This document shows positions 17,941 through 24,685 of a stretch of 24,685 bases of DNA, piece after piece. Below the pieces are notes generated by a model that saw only the letters and a list, made by a program, of their open reading frames with translations, did no database searches and was not told the DNA's origin. Both the position numbers and the translations under genes were made by a program. This stretch comes from Pochonia chlamydosporia 170. Its lineage: Eukaryota > Ascomycota > Sordariomycetes > Hypocreales > Clavicipitaceae. Within the stretch, counting starts at the first letter, position 1, and each line of letters opens with the position of its first letter. The DNA is taken from positions 1-24,685 of the forward strand of contig NW_019154054.1 in the NCBI RefSeq assembly GCF_001653235.2. Direction: 5' to 3'.

Positions 17941-19367
17941 ATGGCGGATTCCACCCTGGTGGAGATCTGGTTGGTGGGGCAGGTGAGCCCCGCAACCCCA
18001 AAGCGATCGACCCGTTTGGTGAAGCCGGCGCGAAGGCGAAGGAGATGGATCAACAGGACGGTCCTTCGCCAACAGACATTGTAAAACGGACGACCAAGCG
18101 CATTAGACGAGCTGCGTCTACAGAAATAGAGTTGGAACCTACCGACAATGTCCGAGGCGAAACGGTTGGTGGCGAGGGGGTGAAGGCGTTGCTCGTGAGG
18201 GTGCTGGAAGAGCTGAAGGATCTCAAGAACGCCTCCGTTGAGCAACAGAAAGTGTTGGAGTTGCAGGAACGGATGAGCGGAGAAGTGGGTGCGCTTAAAG
18301 GAAAGATAACCGGCCAAAGTGACACAATTTTGAGCCAGACCAACCAAATTAGCAAACAGGGACAATTGATTCGGGAACTCCAGACCCAATTGAACGAATT
18401 GAAGGAGGAATTCAGCCGGGAGACCAAGGAAGCGCGAGCGGAACTTCAGAACACCAAGGAAGAGCTAATGCATGTCTGGGAACAGTTGGAGGCTATCAAA
18501 TCTGCCGCAACCTCGGCGCAAAGCAGCCCGCAAGCAACGTACGCAGACATTGCGCGAACACCGCCTCTAAGTCAGCCAACGAACATTCGGTCTCTGTCAT
18601 CGATGCGGACAACACCATCATCGTTCACGGACATTCTACACTGTACGGTCGACACGTCGCGTGTCATAGAACAAGACAAGCATAAAGCCAAAGTTGGCGA
18701 GATCAGGCAAGCAATTGAGGCGGATCTGAGGGCCAAGGAAGGACACGAGAAGTGGCGATGTGCCGCAGCGGTCAAAGATGCCAGGAACCCAAATCGGATC
18801 AAGGTCATTTGCCGGGATGAAGCTGAGCTGCAACTAGTAAAGGCCGCTGCTGAGAAGACTCTGGTTCCAGGAACACGAGTGATGAGAGATCAGCTCTACC
18901 CCGTCAAAGTAGACAACGCCAACCGCACGGCTGTACTGGATGGCGAAGGAAATGTGCTTCCGGGCGCTGCTGAGGGTCTTGGAGCGGAAGACAACGTCAC
19001 CATTGCGAAGGTTTCTTGGCTTAGCAACAGAAACTTGGGCAAGGCATACGGCTCAATGGTCATTTACGTTACGAAAGGAAGTGACGCCAAGCGGCTAATC
19101 GATGGTCAATACTTTGACTTGGCTGGTGAATCAGCTTACACAAACGTATTTGAGCCCCGAGTCGGACCGGTGCAGTGCTTCAAGTGTCAAGAGATGGGTC
19201 ACAAAGCTTTTTCATGCAAGAAACCGCAGACATGTGGCAGGTGCGCACAGCAGGGGCACGACCACAAACAGTGCCAGGCGGTAGAACCAAAATGTGTGCC
19301 GTGTGGAGGACCACATGAATCGTTCAGCCCGAACTGTCGAGTACGCAACCCCCCGCGTGATGCATAA
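17941..19367 (+). CDS. LINE-2 ORF1: CCHC RNA-binding protein
   Basis: ATG 17941 gives MADSTLVEI, but the frame then shifts between about 17965 and 18045 (GEAGAKAKEMDQQDG lies in the main frame). From the in-frame ATG at 18045 there are 440 open codons. They encode a charged coiled-coil (about residues 45-150, heptads of L/E/K/Q), a linker with SSPQATYADIARTPPLSQ (also in LINE-1), a globular segment, and three CCHC knuckles: CFKCQEMGHKAFSC, CGRCAQQGHDHKQC and CVPCGGPHESFSPNC. TAA at 19365-19367 overlaps the ORF2 ATG. This is the best-preserved ORF1 of the two and may be translatable from 18045. Confidence 0.82.
19360..19367 (+). promoter_or_regulatory. ORF1 stop / ORF2 start overlap ATGCATAA
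   Basis: The ORF2 ATG (19360-19362) lies 5 bases upstream of the ORF1 TAA (19365-19367). LINE-1 has the same layout, ATGCATAG at 16007-16000. This suggests ORF2 is made by termination-coupled reinitiation. Confidence 0.6.
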
Positions 19368-20302
19368 AAACCTGCGTATTTTCCAACTCAACGTACGCAA
19401 GAGAGATACGGTACAGCTCGGGGTGATGAACGATGAGGACTTGGAGGATTATGCGGTGCTGGCCGTTGCCGAGCCGTATGCGCGAAAGATTGATGGTACG
19501 ATCGTGACAACCCCAATGGGTCACAGCAACTGGACGAGGATGGTACCCAGCCAGAGCAACGACGCAGGGTGGCCGATCCGAAGCATGCTCTGGGTACGGA
19601 AGGACATTGAGGCGGAACAGATTGCAATACCGTCGGCGGACCTAACAGCAGCTGTCCTTCATCTGCAGGATAGAGACGTTTTGGCGGTGTCGGTGTACGT
19701 GCACGGAAAGGATGAGGAGGCTCTGGTGTCTGCGGTCAGAGAACCGAATGGGCTTATTTGCCGATTTCGAGCCGGCACGGGCAACCGAACCGATGTGTTA
19801 GTGGTGGGGGATTTTAATCGACACGACCTGCTCTGGGGAGGCGACAGTGTAACGACAAGAAGGCAAGGCGAGGCTCAGCCGATCATTGACCTTATGAGTG
19901 GCCATGGCCTCTGTAGCCTCTTACCCCGTGGTACGAAGACATGGCAAGGTCCCCAGGGTTCTGACAATGAGATCAAGGAAAGCACGATAGACTTGGTGTT
20001 GACAACGGGGGAGTTGGCGGACGAGATGGTGAAGTGTGCTACACTCCCAACAGAATATGGGTCAGACCACAGAGCAATTGAAACAGTATTCGACATCGAG
20101 ATGCCCAGATAGGAATGCCGTGCCGAGACTCCTGCTCAAGAATGCGCCGTGGAAGGCGATCCGGCGTAGGATTGAGGCAGGGCTCCGACCTGCGATGTGG
20201 GATGGAAGCTTACAGGACCAGGTCGACCGATTCATGGAGGTCGTGCTAGATGCGATAACTGGCCTAACGCCGAGGTCGAGACCAACATCGTACGCGAAGA
20301 GA

Positions 20303-20494
20303 AGTTGAATCCCATGATCACGTATATCTGCCTGTAGGCAGGAGCGCCACTGGGAGATTGCCTGCCAGGCAGGCAGTCAGTAGCGCCGTATGGGCATTAG
20401 GCAGATGGAGGGGATATCACAACTATAAGTAGTTGTGTTCTCCTCATAGATAGAGAATAGAAACACACTTGTTCTTAGCTCAGAGCTTCCAACT
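20303..20494 (+). mobile_element. 192-bp insertion (solo LTR-like) with AGAGA duplication
   Basis: Interrupts LINE-2 ORF2. It begins AGTTGAATCCC and ends GCTTCCAACT, flanked by AGAGA on both sides (20298-20302 and 20495-20499). Removing 192 + 5 bp restores the frame across AKR/WWTTDLTRLR, matching LINE-1 KRWWTKDLTRLR. No coding capacity. Internal GCCTGTAGGC and TGCCTGCCAGGCAGGCA palindromes (about 20330-20382) and CTATAAGTAG (20424-20433) suggest an LTR with a TATA box. Ends AG...CT are unusual for LTRs (TG...CA). Orientation is assigned from the TATA motif only. Confidence 0.75.
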
Positions 20495-22247
20495 AGAGAT
20501 GGTGGACGACAGACTTGACTAGGCTACGGCAGGTCTACACGTTCTGGCGGAATCAGGCCAGGTCGCAGAGACGGATGGGCCAACCAGCATCAGATCTAGA
20601 AAGGCGGGCGAAAGAGGCAAGCAAGGAGTATCACGACGCCGTCTGCGGGCAGAAGCGGCAGCATTGGGATGATTTTCTGGCAGAAGACTGCAACATTTGG
20701 AAGGCGGCCAAGTACCTCAAGGCAGGGACGGGAGACGCGGATGACAAGATCCCCCCACTGAAGAGACAGGATGGTACGGTAACGAGGGACAAGCAGGAGC
20801 AGATGGGAGAGTTGCTCGGCGCCTTCTTCCCACCCCTACCAGATGACATTGATGATGAACAACAAGTCAGACCGCACCGAGCACCGGTGTCGATGCCAGA
20901 ACTAACCATGGAAGAGGTGGAAAGGAAGGTCATGGCAGCCAAGCCATGGAAGGCTCCAGGCGTTGACGGATTACCGGCAATGGTCTGGAAACAGCTATGG
21001 CCAGTCGTCAAGGAGCGAGTGCTGCACCTGTTCCGGCTGTCTGTCAAGGATGGTGACCTGCCGAGGCAGTGGAGGAGTGCAAAGATCATCCCACTAAAGA
21101 AACCGAACAGGGATGACTACACCGCAGCCAGGACTTGGCGGCCAATATCGTTACTGTCAACGCTGGGTAAGATCTTGGAGGCCGTGACGGAGCGGATATC
21201 ATACGCTGTGGAAACGTATGGCTTGCTGCCAGCAAACCATTTTGGGGCCAGGAAGAGACGTTCGGCAGAGCAAGCACTCGTGCTCCTGCAAGAGAATATA
21301 TACAGGGCATGGAGAATGGGCAAGGTTCTCAGTCTCGTCAGTTTCGACGTCAAAGGTGCGTACAACGGAGTGTTTAAAGACAGACTGCTACAGAGGCTTG
21401 CGACAAGGGGACTGCCGGAAGAACTGGTGAGGTGGATAGACGCGTTCTGCTCCGAGCGGACCGCCAGCATTGTGGTCAATGGACATTGCTCCACTCAGCA
21501 AGAGCTCCCGCAAGCTGGCCTCCCTCAGGGATCCCCTCTATCACCGATTCTCTTTCTCTTCTTCAATGCAGACCTAGTACAAACCACGATCAGCACGTCA
21601 GGTGGTTCAGTTGCGTTTGTGGATGACTACTCGGCCTGGGTAACGGGATGGACGGCGGAGGCGAACCGGGAGGCATCCAGGCAATTATAGATCGCGCTCT
21701 TGAATGGGAGAGACGGAGCGGGGCTACGTTCGAGAGCGACAAGACGGACATCATTCACTTCACGCGAATTGCTGAGCGGTCTAGCGAGCCGCCATTTGTG
21801 GTTAAGGGGAAGACTATCCAGCCTCAGGAGAGCACCAAGGTGCTTGGAGTGGTACTGGATGCGAGGTTACGGTACAAAGAACATATGGCCAGGGCAGCCG
21901 CAAAGGGTTTGACGGCTGCCATGCATCTGAAGAGACTTCATGGATTATCACCGCGCGCAGCCAGACAGCTTTTCACCGCCACCGTAGCGCCTGCCATGGA
22001 TTACGCCTCGGCTGTCTGGACACACTCCTGCGGAGTAAGAGAAGTATACTGGCTGAATCGAGCACAAATGCTAGGGGCACAGGCGGTAACCGGGGCATTC
22101 CGGACGGTGTCGACAGCCGTAGCGGAAGCAGAGGCGAATATTGAACCGGTCGTCGAGCGGCACGCTCGGGCAGTGGCCAAGTTCTGGGTCAACACGCGCA
22201 CTCTCCCACGAGCGCATCCTCTCGCCAGGTTGAGAACCAGAGCATGC

Positions 22248-22482
22248 TGTCACGGGCTATGCCCGATGCTGTGGACCCGGCTCTGCCGGGCCCGGAGCTT
22301 TGGCGCCGTGCAGACGGTCGGTTGTGTAATTGGATTAATTTCGCCTAAGTTGCCACTGCAACTTAACTGTGCAAGCTCGAGGCGAGCCTCGAGCTTGCTC
22401 TTCTCCTTTCTTTCTCCCTAGCTTTAGATAGACAATCATACGGCACCCTGATGTTGAACAAACAGCGGCGCAGCCCCTTACA
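22248..22482 (+). mobile_element. 235-bp solo LTR with CATGC duplication
   Basis: Begins TGTCACGGGC and ends CCCCTTACA (TG...CA with TGT/ACA ends). It is flanked by the 5-bp duplication CATGC (22243-22247 and 22483-22487). Removing 240 bp restores the LINE-2 frame (RTRACRRFTSPMQKM, compare LINE-1 RHFVSPMQKI). It contains a 13-bp-arm hairpin at 22371-22398 and CCCGGC/GCCGGG arms near 22276-22290. A solo LTR left after recombination of a full retrotransposon is the best reading; its internal region is absent here, so gypsy or copia cannot be decided. Confidence 0.85.
22371..22398. repeat. 13-bp perfect inverted repeat in the solo LTR
   Basis: GCAAGCTCGAGGC, loop GA, GCCTCGAGCTTGC. A second stem (TAAGTTGC, CACT, GCAACTTA) sits just before it at 22346-22365. 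Confidence 0.7.
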
Positions 22483-23505
22483 CATGCCGACGATTCACAT
22501 CACCCATGCAGAAGATGGCGCAGGTATATGGGGAAGCAACAGGTCAAAAGCTGGAAGTTATTAGGGAGTACACGGTGGCGCCGTGGGAAGAACGCATCCA
22601 GGTGCTCTGGGACGCAGATCACGACGTAGCGACTGAAGCGGCGGTGAGGGCGCACGGCATCCTGATCGCTACCTGCTCTTCGCAGAGGCGAGGCATGGTT
22701 GGCATGGGAGGCTGCGTACGAGACACGAGAACTAACGGCGAGCAAGAAGTGCTGGCCCGCTATTCAGTCACTTTCGGGTCGCGAGACGACCAGAATCCAT
22801 ACACAGCGGAGCTACAAGCGATAGCCATGGCTCTTCGCTGTATGCCAGCAAAACTCCAGCACAGAGAGTTGGTCTTCATCACCAGCAACAGGTCGGCCTT
22901 ACAAGCAATTGGTCAACCACGTCAGCAATCTGGCCAAAGCACAATGCAAGAGATCTATAAATATGCCAAGCTCCACCGGCAACAGGATGTCTCGATTCGC
23001 ATGATGTGGGCTCCCACAGGAGCGGAAGGCTTTGCACTGGGGTCCATGGCCAAGGCAGCGGCGCGAAAATCAACACAAGAAAGGACGCTGCATGGAGAGG
23101 AGCCTGTCCTCTAAGCGAGGTCTACAAGAACGAGGCTGTTACTCGCCGGACTCCAGCAGCAACAGCAGGCGATCTCCGAGAGAGTGGGACGGTATTCAAA
23201 GCGTATCGACAGGGCGCTTCCGGGCAAGCACACGCAAACCATCTGCAATTCACTTAATAGGAAAGAGGCCAAGATACTGGTACAGCTTCGGACAGGTAAA
23301 TCAAGACTCAACAGTTACCTGCATGGGATAGAAGCGGCCGACACCGATTTGTGCGACTGCCGACAAGCAGTAGAAACAGTAGAACACTTTCTCTTTCGAT
23401 GTAAGCCATGGGTCTCTGAAAGGGAAAGGATGATGAAGTGCGAGCGAACAAAAATGGGAAACCTGTCATTCTTCTTGGGAGGGAAGTCCATGTCTGATGG
23501 GGGGG

Positions 23506-23708
23506 CAGAGTGCGTAATCAACCAACTGTTTCCAACGGTTGGAGCCGTTGGATGCTCCAACAGAGGGTCCAACCCAACTGAGACCAAAATCCTCGTCCTT
23601 GCCAACCAACCAATTTAGAGGTCCCGTTGATTGGGTTGGGATCCAACTGCATCCAACTGGCTCCGTTCTCCAGGTCAAGGTGGGGGATCCTTGGAGCCGC
23701 CACCACTG
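23506..23708. mobile_element. possible short hAT-like (MITE-like) element or terminus
   Basis: LINE-2 coding similarity ends at a G run (23499-23505). The next 203 bp start CAGAGTGCGTAATC, end CCGCCACCACTG, and are full of CCAACTG/TTGG subterminal repeats and the palindrome-like CCAACGGTTGG (23532-23542), as in hAT ends. Terminal repeats match only weakly (CAG-GTG), no 8-bp duplication is present, and LINE-2 does not resume after 23708. It could be one end of a larger rearranged element. Confidence 0.3.
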
Positions 23709-23740
23709 ACTGGCAGCCAATAAATCGTCCGTGACGACTG

Positions 23741-23938
23741 TCATACTAAGCCAAACTGCGACAGCGCCCTGTTCACAACACTCCTACATGCCCAAGCTTC
23801 GCGTTCAGCTCGTGTCAATCTGGCGTTGGAACCAGAACGTAGACTCAAGAGGTCGTCCTTGGCAAGTTCAAGTAGGGCTGAACTGGTGGGGTGTTTAACG
23901 TCAAGCCTGGCGCGAGGTGGTCTGTGGGGGATCTGCAA
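23741..23938 (-). other. small open frame, possible exon remnant
   Basis: A 65-codon minus frame from ATG 23938 with a regular, charged composition (SALLELAKDDLLSLRSGSN, RLTRAEREAWACRSVV) that looks protein-like. It ends in TGA (23741-23743). Upstream of it a TTTGCAG could be a 3' splice site. No family was recognised; it could be the last exon of a decayed gene or transposase. Confidence 0.25.
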
Positions 23939-24685
23939 AGTCGCTGGTACTTACAACTAGCGTTAAATTTTGAGCTGTGTGTAAGTACTGAGGACCTGGC
24001 AACCCAAGTAAAGTAATATAATACGTAATAGCGAAGAGTAGAGAAACACTTGAGGGACCGGCAGCTTCCAAGAAACCCAGGCTTAGCATGTTTTTAGAGC
24101 TCGAGGTTGGGGCTTCTCATCAGCCAAATCTGGGTGCAATTAGTACCGGCAGCTCTGAGTGCCTGAGCGGAAAGAGACAATAAACTTCGCAACACGTCAC
24201 TATGTAGAAGTAATTAATACCAAACGTAAGTTTCCGGCAATGACATTTGTTGATAATACACTGGCCTAGTGAATGCTACTTTTTACACGAATACTGGCGC
24301 GATTGTTGATAATTGACTAGCTCACTAATAGCATGGTACAATGTCTTTGCTACCCTATATGCCGATGTTGAAATCTACCTGGGTCCATAGCCTATGAGCT
24401 ATAGTGTGATAAGTATTTCTTAACGTGGCGGCTCTCATTTTGGCGCAACGCTACCTGACCAAACACCTTGTTAGATGGCCACTCTGTTCAAAGCCGGTTC
24501 GGCAACGATTCCATAAGGCGAGGCATGCCGGCAATCGAACCCTGTATCATTTGAGCTGGCCCCGGACCGAATCCCAAGGGCGCTGTCGAAAGCGATTGTT
24601 GTGGTTCGAAGCAATGGACAAAGCATTCGAGCCTGCGGAGTCCAATCTGGCCGCGCACAGGTGTTTAGAGCTGGTGTCGGAGGAA
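23939..24685. other. no gene recognised to the window end
   Basis: AT-moderate sequence with only short open frames on both strands and no structural RNA or transposon motif that I can support. Confidence 0.4.

Larger units (their letters stand above)
17941..23505 (+). mobile_element. Tad-like LINE, copy 2, with nested insertions
   Basis: Same architecture as LINE-1 on the opposite strand. ORF1 17941-19367, ORF2 from 19360. Two nested insertions with 5-bp duplications split ORF2 (20303-20494 and 22248-22482). The LINE sequence stops in coding sequence at about 23505, about 30 codons before the C-terminus seen in LINE-1; the 3' UTR is missing. Confidence 0.85.
19360..23505 (+). pseudogene. 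LINE-2 ORF2: EN, RT, RNase H-like, interrupted
   Basis: ATG 19360 (ATGCATAA overlap). EN motifs: IFQLNVRK, AVAEPY, VVGDFNRHD, STIDLV, GSDHRAI. Lesions in order: frameshift near 20105 (MPR then TAG); a 192-bp insertion at 20303; frameshift near 21675 (GGAGGCATCC for GGAGGGCATCC); a 235-bp LTR at 22248; in-frame TAA at 23112-23114 where LINE-1 has CAA; abrupt end near 23505. RT motifs are intact: SFDVKGAYN, LPQGSPLSP, FVDD, VLGVVLD. RNase H-like region: YTAELQAIAMAL, TSNRSALQAI, PRQQSGQ. C-terminal knuckle: CDCRQAVETVEHFLFRC. Dead as written, but most lesions are isolated. Confidence 0.85.

Noticed and set aside
24520..24570. GGTTCGATT-like motif on the minus strand suggesting a tRNA
   Set aside because: The flanking bases do not form a 5-bp T stem and no cloverleaf could be drawn.
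1..24685. CRISPR array, rRNA, integron or prophage
   Set aside because: Introns, GPI signals and fungal transposons show a eukaryotic genome, and no spaced repeats or rRNA-like sequence were seen.

Overview
The window looks like a transposon-rich stretch of a filamentous ascomycete (Pezizomycotina) genome. The evidence is two genes with short GT-AG introns (53 and 68 bp), a GPI-anchored fungal cupredoxin, a short secreted LPMO-like protein, and a fungal set of transposons: hAT, pogo/Fot1-like, MULE, Tad-like LINEs and LTR remnants. No rRNA, convincing tRNA or CRISPR array was seen. Species cannot be named from this sequence.

Layout. 1-0.4 kb: a small predicted helical protein. 0.6-4.8 kb: nested DNA transposons. 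The tail of an old hAT (619-1011, minus) abuts a nearly intact hAT (1012-3811, plus) with 24-bp perfect terminal inverted repeats. That element abuts a truncated pogo-type transposase (minus) and then a MULE transposase remnant (minus). 5.1-5.6 kb: a secreted LPMO-like gene (minus). 5.6-11.1 kb: mostly featureless, holding a possible solo LTR, a short pogo-like helix-turn-helix relic, a two-exon single-pass membrane protein (7308-7927) and an endonuclease fragment of another LINE. 11.1-11.8 kb: a two-exon GPI-anchored cupredoxin with an intact type-1 copper site.

12.2-23.5 kb: two related but diverged Tad-like non-LTR retrotransposons lie head to head. LINE-1 is on the minus strand (12235-17610) and LINE-2 on the plus strand (17941-23505), with start codons about 330 bp apart. 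Each encodes a three-knuckle CCHC ORF1 protein. Each ORF2 carries an EEP endonuclease, a reverse transcriptase and an RNase H-like domain. ORF1 and ORF2 overlap by the same 8 nt (ATGCATAR) in both copies. LINE-2 is split by two small insertions, each with a perfect 5-bp target-site duplication (20303-20494, AGAGA; 22248-22482, CATGC). Removing either insertion plus one duplication restores the ORF2 frame across it. Past 23.5 kb the LINE stops abruptly at a possible hAT-like short element, then mostly anonymous sequence.

The likely functional host genes are the LPMO-like protein and the cupredoxin (both copper proteins of the cell surface or outside) and the small membrane protein. They sit as islands among transposons, as is typical of fast-evolving accessory compartments in fungi. 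I found no wholly new multi-gene system. The most interesting signals are the shared ORF1/ORF2 overlap, the shared loss of RNase H catalytic residues in two diverged LINEs, a hAT whose two flanks come from different elements, a 192-bp insertion with AG...CT ends, and the short LPMO-like protein.
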